Part shown: in pieces, positions 1 to 11,080 of the stretch
Position numbering within the stretch: position 1 is the first letter of the stretch
Layout: every line of letters starts with the position of its first letter
From: Zizania palustris
Lineage: Eukaryota; Streptophyta; Magnoliopsida; Poales; Poaceae
Direction: 5' to 3'
Assembly (NCBI GenBank): GCA_019279435.1
Contig: JAAALK010000081.1
Span: forward strand, 55,171,318 to 55,235,317
DNA: 64,000 bases
The notes under the pieces: generated by a model
The model's database searches: none
Seen by the model: only the letters and a program-made list of their open reading frames with translations
What the model was told of the DNA's origin: nothing
Translations under genes and position numbers: made by a program

Positions 1-21
1 GAAGCCCCCTCCGAGCACAGG

Positions 22-1041
22 GTGCCCAAGGCCGAACGGCACAGTACCACTTCAGCTAGAATTAACAAAAGTCGAACAGTAGCACTCGGCACCAAGCCTC
101 AGCCCTCTTGGGCACCCCCAGGCATGTCCAAATCACAGAAGAGACGCCTACAAAGGCTGCGGGCACAGGAGATGCGCGAGAAAAAAGCTGAGGCCAAGTG
201 TGACGCTATCTTTGAAGAGATCCGCCCTCGGCTAGCTACGAAGCAGGTATGGAGAGAGAAGCCGGTTGAGATAACCAACCCGGTTCCTAGTCCGAGCGAT
301 GACGACGACGACATGCTCAACGACGACGACTACTCGCCCATCTCTGAAGGGCCCGCACCACAGGCGATGGACATCAACATCGTCACATTACCTGCCGAGT
401 TCGCCCTGTCGCACGACAAGGCCGAGGTCGCTCAATTGAACCTCAGCTCGCGCAATGCCATCTTTGAGAAGCCCGAGGACTCGGCTCGCCATCTAAAACC
501 CCTCTACGTCAGAGGTCACATTGATGGGAAGCCGATTTCCCGAATGCTCATCAACGACGGTGCCACAGTTAACTTAATGCCTTATTCGTTGATGAAGAAG
601 CTTGGCATGAATGAGGACGACCTAAAGAGGACCAACTTGATGCTCAACGGCTTCAATGGCGAGAGCTCCGAGGCTAAGGGAGTACTCTCTATGGAGTTGA
701 CAGTGGGCAACAAGACATTGCCAACAGCATTTTTCGTCGTCGACGTTCAAGGTAACTATAGCGTGTTGCTCAGACGCGACTGGATTAACGCAAACTGTTG
801 CATTACCTCTACCCTACACTAGTGCTTGATACAGTGGGACGGCGATGAGGTGGAGGTCATCCCCGTGGATACTTTGGCCCAAGTAGCTTTGGCCGATGTG
901 TCGGTTGACGCCATCCATAACAAAGTAGAGTGTCTATCAGGTAGAGATCTTTCGGATTATGACTTTGTTAGTGTATCCGGAGGACGGTTTGTACCAGTGT
1001 CTGTAAAGCCGGCTGGAGTAGCACGGCTATTTTTGTATTAA
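22..1041 (+). pseudogene. A0 gag C-terminus and retropepsin-like protease (broken)
   Basis: The frame is open from the window edge. It begins with a basic gag tail (MSKSQKRRLQRLRAQEM, about residues 35-51), passes an acidic DDDDD stretch, and enters an aspartic protease of the retropepsin fold. A1 and A2 have the active-site loop VDGGATVNLM; here it reads INDGATVNLM, so the catalytic aspartate position carries Asn and the protease is probably dead. The differences are G-to-A changes at 550-560. A TAG at 820-822 interrupts the frame, which then continues to TAA at 1039-1041. In this family the protease would cut the Gag-Pol precursor in virus-like particles. The TAA/TAG pair is followed three bases later by the ATG of the RT frame. 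Confidence 0.8.
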
Positions 1042-1046
1042 TAGTC

Positions 1047-1620
1047 ATGTCTAGCGAGGATAATCTAGACTGGCTAAAGTCTCGTGTGGAGCAATATCGG
1101 TCTAATAAAGACGGTATTGCCGAAGCCACCGAGGACTTTAGCGAATTAGAAAAATTAGGACATGGATTTGCGTCGGCCGATCCCTTGGAGGAGGTCGACA
1201 TAGGTGATGGTAGCATCCCAAGGCCGACTTTTGTAAACCAAAATTTACGGCCCAATGAAAAGGATGAAGTAATAAAGTTACTTCGGTCGTATGTCGATTG
1301 TTTCGCATGGGAGTATAGCGAGATGCCAGGGCTAAGCCACGAGATCGTGGAGCATCGGCTGCCCATCAAGTCCGGATTTAGGCCTTATAAGAAGCCTCCC
1401 CGTCGCTTTAATTCGGTCGTCTATGACCGAGTTAAAGAAGAAGTGGAACGACTACTCAAGGCTGAATTTATTAGGCCGTGCAGGTACGCGGAATGGGTTG
1501 CTAACATTGTGCTTGTAGAGAAGAAAGGGAGCGGCAAGATACGGGTATGCATTGATTTCAGGGATCTGAACAGAGCCACTCCAAAAGATGAGTACCCGAT
1601 GCCGATAGCTGACATGCCGA
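1047..1620 (+). pseudogene. A0 reverse transcriptase N-terminus (truncated)
   Basis: The frame opens with ATG at 1047, right after the protease stop codons. It encodes the pol linker and then the first RT blocks: a pre-RT segment with FAWEYSEMPG, the conserved RPYKKPPRRFN, and RT block RVCIDFRDLNRATPKDEYP. The catalytic YIDD box, RNase H and integrase are absent because the element stops at about 1620. In the complete family the enzyme copies element RNA to DNA from a tRNA primer. The same ATG context (TAGTCATGTCTAG) is kept in A1 and A2, which argues that this start is real. Confidence 0.8.
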
Positions 1621-1624
1621 TAGC
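1599..1624. other. A0/A1 breakpoint with an 11-bp templated duplication
   Basis: The 11-mer ATGCCGATAGC occurs at 1599-1609 and again at 1614-1624, the second copy lying exactly where A0 RT sequence stops and the A-family LTR (GCCAGGCAACC) begins. In A1 and A2 the RT continues with a different sequence here. A short duplicated filler plus a GC overlap at a junction is typical of error-prone end joining with local template copying. Confidence 0.75.
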
Positions 1625-2854
1625 CAGGCAACCAGATTACACGAAATAATCCAATTAGCCGAAAAAGATAGATTAAACAGAATAAAATCAGCAAACCAGT
1701 CGGAGCCCGTCTGGTTCGAAGTCTGGTGTGAAGGGGTCACCGAAGGGTACCTTCGGCGTCTGGCGCGAAGTACTCCGCCGAAGGGTGCCTTTGGCGTTTG
1801 GAGTGATCTGATCAAAGGTGAGCTCCGAATAGATCCAGACGCGACAATCACCTCCGAACGGTGAGGTTCGGGGCGAAGCCTCTAATACAGCGAAGTACGA
1901 AATAGTGACGCGAGGGCCACGCGCACGCGCAACTTTGTCCGGTCTGGAGTATAGTTGTGGCGAAGCCTGAGGCGACGAAGTCTGCTGGCGAAGCCTATTG
2001 CCGAAGCCTGCGGTCTCGTCGATGGGTGTCTTGGGGACCTCCGGAACCGATCTCTTAGCTACAAACACCTCCGGCGAAGTGGCTCCGAACGTGCGAACCT
2101 GCAACAAAGATGATGCGAAGTACCAATTCGGCCTGAGGACCGAATTTTGCCAAGTGTTGCACTAGTAGCGAAGGTAGCAATCTGTTACGCTGATTAGCAG
2201 ATACTTCACAGGCGAAGTAACAAGGCGATAGCAATCTATTACGTAGATTAACAGATACTTCACAAGCGAAGTAACAAGGGTTACCACTGTTCCATAGTGG
2301 CCGGCAGAGGGCTTCCAGGCAAACCCACGAAGAGGTACCAGAAAATAAAGGTAAAGTAAATGCAATCAAAGCATGGGCTTTGGTTTTGTTTGAGTTGGGG
2401 GGTTCTCCATGCCGGCCATGCCTCTCAATTTATAGGGGGTGAACTCCTAATCTAATCTGCTATTAATCCGGCCAGATAGAGATAGAGATTGAGCTGGAAA
2501 CGCGTCCAACTCTATCTCTGCCGAGGTGGGCTTTGGCCAGGCCCGTCGAGGCCTGCTCCTCAAGTTGAAACCTTGGTAGCATGGGCTTCGGCCAGGCCTG
2601 TCGAGGCTTGCTCCTCGGGCCGAAGCTTCGGCAGCGTGGGCCTCCTAAGGCTCCCGAAGCTTCGGCAGCGTGGGCCTCTGAAGGCTTCCTGGCCGAAGCC
2701 CATGGGCTGGCTAGAGGCTTTCAGAGCCCATAGCTCAATGGACTTCAGCCCTGTAGGGCTTCGGACAAACCCTGGACATGTGTACTTTTGGCCCAAATTA
2801 CCAAAAATTGATATTTTGCTAATCTAGCCATTACTGCCATTTTTACTATCAACA
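1623..2854 (-). repeat. A1 3' LTR, lacking its final ~142 bp
   Basis: This matches 20334-21537 over its length. On the minus strand it starts TGTTGATAGTAAAAATGG at 2854, directly after a polypurine tract. It carries a TATA-like TATAAATTGAG (about 2418-2433) and sub-repeats around AATCTACGTAACAGATT at 2180-2280. One sub-repeat of about 50 bp present here is missing from the 5' LTR. The terminal part ending GTGTCAACA is absent; the break is at 1623. Confidence 0.85.
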
Positions 2855-2866
2855 CTCCCCCCTGCC
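2855..2866 (-). promoter_or_regulatory. A1 polypurine tract
   Basis: On the minus strand GGCAGGGGGGAG abuts the LTR start TGTTGATAG, as expected for the plus-strand DNA primer of a retrotransposon. A2 has the equivalent AAAAGGAAGGGGCATG before its 3' LTR. Confidence 0.7.
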
Positions 2867-2999
2867 TTTTTGTGAACTAGTGAACTAAAAGCACAATGAG
2901 CTGAAGATGATATCATCCATATCGGCTTTTCCGACACCTTTATGATGTTTTCCACACACTTGGGAAATACCTTTTCAAGTATCTTCCATTCAAAGCTCT

Positions 3000-4171
3000 T
3001 CAAAACAACTCTACCTGCAGGGTTTCCAACACGTATGCGTTGCCGGGAGCGATTTTGGCTATTTTAAAAGGACCTTCCCAACTAGGTGACCATTTTCCAA
3101 ATTTGGGACTCTTCGTGCCTAAAGGCAAAATCGTTTTCCATACCAAGTCTCCTATTTGAAACGATTTTGGTTTAACCTTCCTATTGTTGGCTTTAGCTAC
3201 TCTTTTCTTGTCTACTTCTATAGCTTCTAAAGCCCTTAGTCTCTTATCGGTCACTTCCTCTAGATTGTCTTTCATAAGAGCCTCATACTCATTGATCGAT
3301 AAATTGTCTTGCTTTAACACTCTTAAGGAGCCAAGATCTACCTCCACAAGTAGAACGACATCTTGTCCTTATACCAACTCATATGGACTAACCTTGGTGG
3401 CACCGTGCTTTGCAATCCTACAAGCCCATAACGCCTTGGAAAGCACTTCATGCCACCTTTAGGAAACTCTTCAATTTTCTTCTTAATAAGCTTAATCACG
3501 GTTTTATTACTGGACTCGGCCTGACCATTGGCCTGAGCATAGTAAGGTGAAGAGTTTATACACTTAATGCCATAGTATTCGGCGAAGTCTCTTATTTCTT
3601 TAGAGACAAATGAACTACCTTGATCCGTAGTAAGAGTTTGAGGGATACCGAATCTATGTATGATGTGCTTCAAAATAAAATCACGTACCTCATTGTGAGT
3701 CATGTTCTTTAGAGGTACGACCTTGGTCCATTTGGTGAAGTAATCTGTCGCCATCAACACGAACTGATGCCCCTTTGAGGAAGGAGGGTAGATCTGGCCG
3801 ATGAAGTCTAAACCCCATCCTCGAAACGGCCATGGCTTGACAATAGGATTGAGCAATGAGGCAGGAGCTAACTAGATGTTGTCAAACTTCTGACATGCCT
3901 CACACCCTCTGTAGTACTTGAAACAATCTTCAGTCATAGTCGGCCAATAAAAACCCGCTCTTTTGAGCATCCAACTCATCTTTTGGGCCGACTGGTGAGT
4001 GCCACAAAGCCCCTCATGGACTTCTCCTGTAGCCATTTGGGACTGATCATGGTCTAAACACTTCAATAGAACTCCGTCGATGGTTCGGCTATACAATGTG
4101 TCGTCAACCAACACGAATTTGAATGCTTGCCGCCGAACCTTCCGATCGACCCTTTGGTTGGGGTCTCTCAA
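3000..4171 (-). pseudogene. A1 integrase (frameshifted)
   Basis: On the minus strand the zinc-binding HHCC domain comes first (about 4060-3880: HEGLCGTH...GCEACQK), followed by the catalytic core with LDFIGQIYPP, TTDQGSSF and ANGQAESSNKT supplying the D,D,E triad, then a C-terminal part ending GPFKIAKIAPGNAYVLE. Integrase would insert the element DNA into chromosomes. The core reading frame shifts near 3455, where this copy has AAA and A2 has AAAA before GGTGGCATG. A TAG lies between the zinc domain and core (~3870). The copy is not functional. Confidence 0.85.
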
Positions 4172-4480
4172 ATAATGGATGATTGGGATTCTCCAATCGC
4201 CCTTACAGGTTTCAGAGGGCCTCGCTGGTTCACCTTCTAAAAAAGCTTATAAAATATTGACCTCGGGGTGCCCCCCGAGCCATTCCATCTCCTGCCAAAG
4301 CCTGGCCGAGGTGGCCATTCGATGTTTGCTGGGCCGAAGTCCTTCGGAAGGTTCGGACTCCGGGGAGCCTTCTCCATCCGGGAGGCTTCGCACTATGGGC
4401 TCCGACGTGCCAGATCCTTTGATCGGCAGAGCACTCCGATCCAGGGGCTTCGGCGTGCGGTGACCTTCGGCGACCCGAGG
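4172..4480 (-). other. A1 linker between second RNase H and integrase
   Basis: This non-coding-looking stretch is rich in CTTCGG/CCGAAG motifs and corresponds to 34191-34560 of A2. B1 is inserted inside it. Its last five bases (CGAGG, 4476-4480) are the left target duplication of B1. Confidence 0.6.
4476..4480. repeat. B1 target-site duplication, left copy (CGAGG)
   Basis: It is identical to 12221-12225 immediately beyond the other LTR. Removing B1 and one copy rejoins A1 sequence. Confidence 0.9.
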
Positions 4481-5621
4481 TGATGCGTCACGGGGTCCCG
4501 ATCTTCACGACGTAGGATCGATCTTCAGATAACTAGCTATAGAATAGCCGGATAACTTGCTGCAAGCAGTGATAACTAGTGCAACCTGGCAAATAAAACT
4601 CGAAGCCAACCACCGTCTTTAACTGGCAACCTGAATCGAGGATTCGCCCAACCACACTCTCAAAGAACCAACCAACACAGCCTACAATCAATCAAGGAGG
4701 ACCTTGAAGGGAGTAGGAGCACCAATTGGGAGTGGATGAAGCCGCCGCTTCTGTAATCCCGCGAAGGAAATCACAAGAGCAAAGGAAGGTAGAGATCTCT
4801 CTCTGAGTTTGTTAGCACGCAGCTAAACAAGGGGTTCTGTATTCAATCATCAAAGGTGCCGATTACAATGGTGCTAGGGGGTATTTATACAAGGAGTAGA
4901 CCTTGAATATAGGTGCGAACATGAAAAGAAAAGACTAGGCGAACTATGTGAAAACGAATCAGCTTCTGGAGAGTTTCCGCGTGGCTGTTGGTCTTATGAG
5001 CGGTCTTCGGTATTTCAGCAATAACTCCTCCTTGGAAGCTTCAATTCACGAACGGTTGGATTCCTTGGAAAGGTGACTTGATAAGGTTTCACACCATGTA
5101 TAATATGCACCATGGAACTCGGTAGAATGATGCAGTTTTAATACGAGAACATTGACTTCATGCAGACTATTGACCTTCGGACCAGCAAGCACTAAAACTG
5201 GTTGGACGCCTTCATGCAAACTTCAAATTGGTCGGGGTTAGATTCATTGAAAACTAGACTTCAATAGTTTTCCAAAAAGTGCTCATTTGCCTTCATAGCT
5301 TTTGTAAATCAAAAGTTATGATTATTTCTTTGAGACGATTCTGCAGGACTGGCTTGGTTCGAGCATGATTCTTCTATGTGTCCATTTCCTTGTGAGTTCT
5401 TGTCATCCTTCTTGGTAAACCTGAGAATTAGCAATGTACACGACTTAGGTAGTATATAACTCTCATTAATAGTAAAATGAATTTCACAAAGTAGCGCGTG
5501 CACCTCTTGTTGAAGCTTCTTAGCTCGACTGCGTGTAATTGGTCCATCAAAAACATGTATTGGAGTCGCTGTGGTCGAAGTGGTCGGTGTAGAGGTTGGA
5601 GTGGTCAGCGTGGTCATATCA
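4481..5621 (-). repeat. B1 3' LTR (contains the end of pol)
   Basis: It is about 98% identical to 11081-12220. It includes a TATA-like box reading TATAAATACCCCC on the minus strand (about 4878-4891). The first ~313 bp (5621 down to 5309) are also the coding sequence of the pol C-terminus, so U3 is both promoter and coding DNA. Confidence 0.92.
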
Positions 5622-8416
5622 TCCTCACCCTCTTGAAAAGGAGTCATCCTCGACTCTAAAATGTCTTCACTTGTGAATGCTGATAGGTCAGCAACATTGA
5701 AGGAGTTGCTTATGCCATAGCTTGGTGGAAGGTCAATCTTGTATGCATTATCGTTGATCTTGGCAAGAACACAAAATGGACCATCCCCTCGTGGCATCAG
5801 CTTGGACTTGCGCTTATCAGGAAAGCGATCTTTACGCAAGTGAATCCACACCAAATCGCCTGGTTCAAACGACACCTTCTTTCTATGCTTGTTCATACTT
5901 GCAGCCTTACGTGTCGCCTTTAGCTCGATTGCTTCTTTTGTTTTGTCATGTATCTTCTTGACATATGCAGCACGCTTGGAGGCTTCCATATTGGTTCTCT
6001 CCTGTAATGGCAAAGGCAACAAATCTATCGGAGCAATGGGTTTGAACCCATAAACAATTTCAAAAGGACACAAGTTAGTGGTAGAATGTATTGCCCTGTT
6101 ATAAGCAAACTCCACATGAGGCAAGAAGTCCTCCCAATCTTTCAGGTTCTTTTTCACCATGATTCGCAGCAACATTGACAGGGTTCGATTCACCTCTTCA
6201 GTTTGTCCGTCGGTTTGAGGATGACAAGTGGTCGAGAATAAAAGCTTGGTCCCCAGCTTGGACCACAATGTTTTCCAGAAGTAGCTCACAAACTTGACAT
6301 CACGATCAGATACAATGGTCTTAGGCACCCCATGCAACCTCACAATTTCCCTGAAAAATAAATTAGCAACATGTGAAGCATCGTCGCTCTTGTTACAAGG
6401 GATAAAATGAGCCATCTTTGAAAATCTATCAACCACAACAAAAACAGAATCTTTTCCTCTCTGAGTTCTAGGCAATCCCAGAACAAAATCCATACTTATG
6501 TCTTCCCAAGGAATTTTAGGAGCAGGTAGAGGAGTGTATAAACCATGAGGTTTCAGTTTAGACTTAGCTTTGTGACAAGTGATGCAACGCTCCACGAACC
6601 GGATGACGTCTCTCCTCATCTTGGGCCAATAGAAGTGATCACCTAGCATCTCATAGGTTTTCTTTTGTCCAAAATGACCTATCAATCCTCCTCCATGGGA
6701 CTCCTGCAATAAAAGCAATCTAACTGAAGAATTTGGAACACAAAGCTTGTTAGCCCTAAACAAAAATCCATCATGTATATGATACTTTTCCCAACCTTTT
6801 CCATCTTTACAATGAGTGTATGGTTCTGAAAATTCAGGGTCATCATTATACATGTCTTTCAAACTTTCAAGACCTATAACCTTCACCTCAAGTTGGTTTA
6901 GCAACACGATTTTTCTAGACAAAGCATCAGCAACCACATTGTCCTTACCTTTCTTATACTTCACAATATATGGAAATGTCTCGATGAACTCAACCCATTT
7001 GGCATGGCGTCGGTTTAGTTTTGCTTGGCCTTTCAAATACTTTAAAGCTTCATGATCGGAATGGATAACAAACTCTTTTGGCCATAAATAATGCTGCCAT
7101 GTTTCAAGTACACGCACCAAAGCATACAATTCTTTATCATATACAGAATAATTCAATTGAGCACCTCCCAATTTTTCACTAAAATATGCTACATGTTTGC
7201 CTTGCTGCATTAAAACCCCTCCTATGCCAATTCCACTGGCATCACATTCTACTTCAAAAGTTTTAGTGAAATCAGGAAGAACAAGCAATGGTGCTTCAGT
7301 TAAGCGTTTCTTTAATTTTTGAAAAGCATTTTCTTGTGAACTTCCCCATTTAAATTCAACACCTTTCTTTGTTAATTCATTTAAGGGAGTAGCAATGGTA
7401 CTAAAATCTTTAACAAATCTCCTATAAAATCCAGCTAGACCATGAAAGCTTCTTATTTGACTTACATTCGTTGGAGTTGGCCAATCCTTGATGGCTTTCA
7501 CCTTGGTTTCATCCACTTCAATTCCTTTTCCTGAAACAACAAAGCCAAGGAACACAACATGGTCTGTGCAAAAACTGCACTTCTCAAGGTTAGCAAATAA
7601 TTTCTCCTTTCGGAGCTCATCTAGGACTTGTCGAATATGATTCATGTGCGTTTCAAAAGACTTGCTGTAAATTAAGATATCATCAAAATAAACAACCACA
7701 AATTTTCTAATGAAGGCTCTCAAAACATGGTTCATCAATCTCATAAAAGTACTTGGAGCATTAGTCAAACCAAAAGGCATAACTAGCCATTCGTACAGCC
7801 CAAATTTTGTTTTAAAAGCAGTTTTCCATTCATCTCCAGCTTTCATTCTTATTTGATGGTACCCACTTTTCAAATCAATTTTAGTGAATATTATGGAACC
7901 ACTTAATTCATCAAGCATGTCTTCTAATCGAGGAATAGGATGGCGATAGCGAATAGTGATGTTATTTATGGCTCTACAATCAACGCACATCCTCCAAGAA
8001 CCATCTTTTTTTGGTACTAAAATAACAGGAACAGCACAAGGACTTAAGCTTTCACGAACATAACCTTTATCGAGCAGTTCTTGTACTTGCCTATGTATCT
8101 CCTTTCTTTCTTCAGGATTGGTGCGGTATGGTGGGCGATTTGGAAGAGCAGCCCCCGGAATAAGATCGATCTGATGTTCAATCCCACGTACAGGAGGTAA
8201 TCCATTCGGGGTTTCGTTTGGAAAAACGTCCTCATATTCCTGCAAAAGATGAGACACCATACTAGGAAAAGAGGTGTTATCGTCAGCTGACACTAAAATG
8301 TCTTTGCACACAAGTACAAAGAGTACTTGATCTGGGTTGTTCCTTACTTCTCTCATCTCAGATTTTGTGGCTAACATGACTAAATTTTTTTCTTCTTCTT
8401 TCTTTTGATCTCTCAA
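5309..8416 (-). CDS. pol: B1 Pol: RT, RNase H, integrase
   Basis: The open frame is 1035 residues. RT has [10 protein letters not shown] (about residue 143) and the catalytic YFDD (about 243). RNase H has VECDASG (about 392) and [10 protein letters not shown] (about 458). Integrase has the HHCC zinc domain (575-620) and the D,D,E core ([34 protein letters not shown], 640-745), then a GPF-type module ([21 protein letters not shown], about 870). No chromodomain is evident. The tail has [11 protein letters not shown], in the position of the CR motif of CRM elements, and is encoded inside the 3' LTR. The frame starts with TTG overlapping the gag stop, so it must be read as a fusion with gag (-1 shift) or the A8 run is one base short. 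Confidence 0.9.
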   Translation of the reverse strand: MRDQKKEEEKNLVMLATKSEMREVRNNPDQVLFVLVCKDILVSADDNTSFPSMVSHLLQEYEDVFPNETPNGLPPVRGIEHQIDLIPGAALPNRPPYRTNPEERKEIHRQVQELLDKGYVRESLSPCAVPVILVPKKDGSWRMCVDCRAINNITIRYRHPIPRLEDMLDELSGSIIFTKIDLKSGYHQIRMKAGDEWKTAFKTKFGLYEWLVMPFGLTNAPSTFMRLMNHVLRAFIRKFVVVYFDDILIYSKSFETHMNHIRQVLDELRKEKLFANLEKCSFCTDHVVFLGFVVSGKGIEVDETKVKAIKDWPTPTNVSQIRSFHGLAGFYRRFVKDFSTIATPLNELTKKGVEFKWGSSQENAFQKLKKRLTEAPLLVLPDFTKTFEVECDASGIGIGGVLMQQGKHVAYFSEKLGGAQLNYSVYDKELYALVRVLETWQHYLWPKEFVIHSDHEALKYLKGQAKLNRRHAKWVEFIETFPYIVKYKKGKDNVVADALSRKIVLLNQLEVKVIGLESLKDMYNDDPEFSEPYTHCKDGKGWEKYHIHDGFLFRANKLCVPNSSVRLLLLQESHGGGLIGHFGQKKTYEMLGDHFYWPKMRRDVIRFVERCITCHKAKSKLKPHGLYTPLPAPKIPWEDISMDFVLGLPRTQRGKDSVFVVVDRFSKMAHFIPCNKSDDASHVANLFFREIVRLHGVPKTIVSDRDVKFVSYFWKTLWSKLGTKLLFSTTCHPQTDGQTEEVNRTLSMLLRIMVKKNLKDWEDFLPHVEFAYNRAIHSTTNLCPFEIVYGFKPIAPIDLLPLPLQERTNMEASKRAAYVKKIHDKTKEAIELKATRKAASMNKHRKKVSFEPGDLVWIHLRKDRFPDKRKSKLMPRGDGPFCVLAKINDNAYKIDLPPSYGISNSFNVADLSAFTSEDILESRMTPFQEGEDDMTTLTTPTSTPTTSTTATPIHVFDGPITRSRAKKLQQEVHALLCEIHFTINESYILPKSCTLLILRFTKKDDKNSQGNGHIEESCSNQASPAESSQRNNHNF

Positions 8417-8424
8417 TTTTTTTT
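8413..8424 (-). promoter_or_regulatory. B1 gag/pol junction: A8 slippery-like run at the gag stop
   Basis: On the minus strand the last gag codons are ATG AAA AAA AAT TGA. The heptamer A AAA AAT fits the X XXY YYZ pattern, and a -1 slip enters the pol frame at TTG. The same change of frame would be explained by one A lost from an A9 run, which would give a single continuous gag-pol frame. No strong downstream pseudoknot is obvious by eye. Confidence 0.4.
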
Positions 8425-10257
8425 CATATTGGGCTGGTGGCTTTCACTCTCTGATTTGTGGAAGGCACTCGAATTCTTTTTCTCTTCCTTTCCGTTCTCA
8501 TCTCTCACACTAGAGCTCTTTTGCAAATGCTCAGCAAGAATTTGTTGTGGTGTCATAGGTTTGAGTACAAACTTCCTCCCCTTCAAATCTAGAGTGTACT
8601 GATTTGTTCTCCCGCAATGCTGAGTATATCGATCATATTGCCATGGCCTCCCGAATAGTATGTGACATACGGACATAGGTACCACATCACACTCTACCGT
8701 GTCAACATATTCACCAATCTTGAAGGGAACTTTTACTTTGTATCCAATCTTGATGTCACCGGAATCATTCAGCCATTGGACATGATATGGATGAGGATGT
8801 CGCAGAAGTTTCAAATCAAGCTTGTCAACCATCTCACGACTAGCAAGATTATGACAGCTTCCTCCATCAATGATCATCTTCACTACCTTATCTTGCACTT
8901 TGGCTCTTGTCTGAAATAAATTATGCCACTGGCCGTTCTCAGCTTCCTTCATCTGAATACTCAATATTGGTGCCACCACAAGAGCAGCACCTTGCTCAAA
9001 ATCACAGCCGGTATGTTCCTCTTCTTCATGGGCTTCTTCTTCTATATCTTCCTCTTCACTGGCTGATTCGTACTCTCCATTATCATGTACAATGATCACT
9101 CTATTATTTACACACTCTCTAGCAACATGTCCACGACCTCCACACTTGAAACACTGAATCCCACTGCTCTTGGATGTAGAACCCACTGAAGTGGAGGTGG
9201 AAGCTACTGGTTTGGAACTCGTGCTCGGGGCAGCAGAGTTCTTCCCACTAAAATTACTTTGAGCATTAGAACGTGAGCCTCCAAATGGACCTTTCGCAGC
9301 TGATGGTGCAGCAGTAAACTTGGAATTTAACTTGCTTCCTCCAGACATAGTCCTCGTACCAAAAGGCAAAGACTTACTGCTCTTGGTATCTTGCTGTAGT
9401 TGGCGTTTAGCTTTGGTGGCTTGATGTACCAAATCAATAAGGCGACGGTACGACTGAAACTCAACAATGCGTTGAATATTTCGATGCAACCCATCCATGA
9501 ATCGTGCCATAGTTTGTTCTTCATCTTCAGATACATTGGCTCTAATCATAGCCTTCTCCATCTCTTTATAATACTCTTCAACAGAATAACTTCCTTGTTT
9601 CAAATTCTGCAGTTTATCAAAAAGATCACGCCGATAATGCTTCGGCACGAAACGTCTTCTCATTTCACGTTTCATCTCTGCCCATGTGGCAATAGGATGT
9701 TCTCCATCTTCTTCACGATCTTGGAGAAGTTGCTCCCACCAAAGCAGAGCATATCCTTCAAACTCTAGAGATGCCATAGCCAACTTCTTCTCTTCTGTAT
9801 AATTATGCAAGCGAAAGATCTTGTCGACCTTCAACTCCCAAGTGAAATAAGCTTCAGGATCAGATCCTCCATCAAATTTTGGCATGGTAAATTTCAGTTT
9901 ACCAAGCCTCTCTTCACGATGGCCTCCTCTACGATTTTGGCGATCATGATGGGAATGATTATCATTATTTTCAGATTCGGATTCTTCAGTGTCTTGATTT
10001 CTTCGATTCCAGCCCCTCCCTCTTCCATGTGCAGCACTTCGGTTCCTCCGTCCTCTTCTTCCTCCTCTTCCATCACTATCAGCACCTTCTTCACCATGGG
10101 TGCTTGCTCCATCATTAGGTGGACGACGCCCCCTAATTTCATTTAGTATGGTTTGAAAATCTTGGGCCAACCGATCGTGTCTCTCTTCTAGACTTTCCTG
10201 GAATTCATTAAATTGTGCCATGGTGACACATTCATTGATCTCAACGCCGTCACCCAT
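8413..10257 (-). CDS. gag: B1 Gag and protease
   Basis: It starts at ATG 10257 and has 614 codons. An N-terminal acidic and Arg-rich region ([15 protein letters not shown]) precedes the retrotransposon gag capsid domain (about residues 115-290: [21 protein letters not shown]). The nucleocapsid zinc knuckle [14 protein letters not shown] lies near residue 370. An acidic linker ([19 protein letters not shown]) comes next and then the protease, with active site [13 protein letters not shown] near 463. Gag builds the particle, and the protease matures Gag-Pol. The frame ends AAAAAAAATTGA; pol lies in the -1 frame directly at the stop. Confidence 0.9.
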   Translation of the reverse strand: MGDGVEINECVTMAQFNEFQESLEERHDRLAQDFQTILNEIRGRRPPNDGASTHGEEGADSDGRGGRRGRRNRSAAHGRGRGWNRRNQDTEESESENNDNHSHHDRQNRRGGHREERLGKLKFTMPKFDGGSDPEAYFTWELKVDKIFRLHNYTEEKKLAMASLEFEGYALLWWEQLLQDREEDGEHPIATWAEMKREMRRRFVPKHYRRDLFDKLQNLKQGSYSVEEYYKEMEKAMIRANVSEDEEQTMARFMDGLHRNIQRIVEFQSYRRLIDLVHQATKAKRQLQQDTKSSKSLPFGTRTMSGGSKLNSKFTAAPSAAKGPFGGSRSNAQSNFSGKNSAAPSTSSKPVASTSTSVGSTSKSSGIQCFKCGGRGHVARECVNNRVIIVHDNGEYESASEEEDIEEEAHEEEEHTGCDFEQGAALVVAPILSIQMKEAENGQWHNLFQTRAKVQDKVVKMIIDGGSCHNLASREMVDKLDLKLLRHPHPYHVQWLNDSGDIKIGYKVKVPFKIGEYVDTVECDVVPMSVCHILFGRPWQYDRYTQHCGRTNQYTLDLKGRKFVLKPMTPQQILAEHLQKSSSVRDENGKEEKKNSSAFHKSESESHQPNMKKN

Positions 10258-11060
10258 CTTTCTGTAAAATTAGTGACAACAAAGGAACAAGAGTATATGT
10301 GGAATAAAAATATATGTGGAATCTCTCAATCTCACTTCTCTTACCAACCGAGGCTCAGTGAAGTTCCTGCGGGTTACATAGAAACAAAATGTGTGGTGGT
10401 ACCGAGAGCGATGGTTAAGCGAATACAAGACCAGAGAGTACCGATTACGATGGCTTTTATGTGGAGCTTGGTGGGGATTATAAACAAGGAATGCAATATA
10501 GATTCTAGTTGTTGTAAAGTTAAGTAACAATCCAAACTAGAGGTTCCCTGCTTAGTGCTGATCTCAAATGCTAAAGATGTAAATGGATCACACACACGTG
10601 CAAAGAAAATCTCAGATTGATGCAAACAAGGAGTATGATTGGGATGCAAGTGTTGCAATAAAACCCAACCAAAATTTTGTACCAACAAAAGATAGCGATC
10701 TGGTTGCACAACTTGAAACACAAACTTTCAGCAATTGTGCTCTCAAACGAACTGATCTTTAAACTTTTCTTTCACAATTTTTTTTTCAACTTTCCCTTTT
10801 TTTGAACTTTTCTTTCTTTTACCTTTTTTTATAGAACTGAACACAATGAACAGATATATAAGATGCTCAAAGGACACATGACGGAAAATGATCAGCAACT
10901 AAAACAAAGACTCTAATGGACTAAAAATTAACTGAACTCACTAAAATAACAGATTGAAACAAAGGGCTAAACAATATATATGTATATTTTTTTTGGCTTT
11001 TGGTGGATAGGACGAAACAAAATATATGTAGCTAAGGGTAAAGAATCCTACCGTGGAAAC
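10258..11060 (-). other. B1 5' leader between primer site and gag ATG
   Basis: About 800 bp of AT-rich sequence without a convincing frame, including T-rich tracts at about 10760-10830 and 10985-10995. In this family it would hold packaging and translation signals. I see no further feature in it. Confidence 0.6.
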
Positions 11061-11078
11061 CGATCAGCTCTGATACCA
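11061..11078 (-). promoter_or_regulatory. B1 primer binding site, tRNA-iMet
   Basis: On the minus strand TGGTATCAGAGCTGATCG lies two bases after the 5' LTR end (ATCA|TC|TGG). The first 12 bases are the standard plant initiator-Met primer site. Confidence 0.88.
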
Positions 11079-11080
11079 GA

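Larger units (their letters stand above)
1..1620 (+). mobile_element. A0: truncated Tat-like Ty3/gypsy element (gag end, protease, RT start)
   Basis: This is the 5' part of a plus-strand gypsy element whose 5' LTR and most of gag lie left of the window. It matches the A1, A2 and A3 copies further right in domain order and wording. It breaks off inside the reverse transcriptase just after the block reading PMPIADM and is joined directly to the end of an oppositely oriented LTR of the same family. Its missing 3' end is probably represented by the 102-bp LTR tail at 21538-21639. It is not functional. Confidence 0.85.

Noticed and set aside
1688..2369. Open frames inside A-family LTRs as genes
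   Set aside because: They do not persist between LTR copies, carry no domain and follow the CTTCGG/CCGAAG repeat composition.
5309..10257. Endogenous pararetrovirus or retrovirus with envelope
   Set aside because: The element has LTRs, a target duplication and integrase, and no movement protein or envelope-like frame; it is an ordinary chromovirus.
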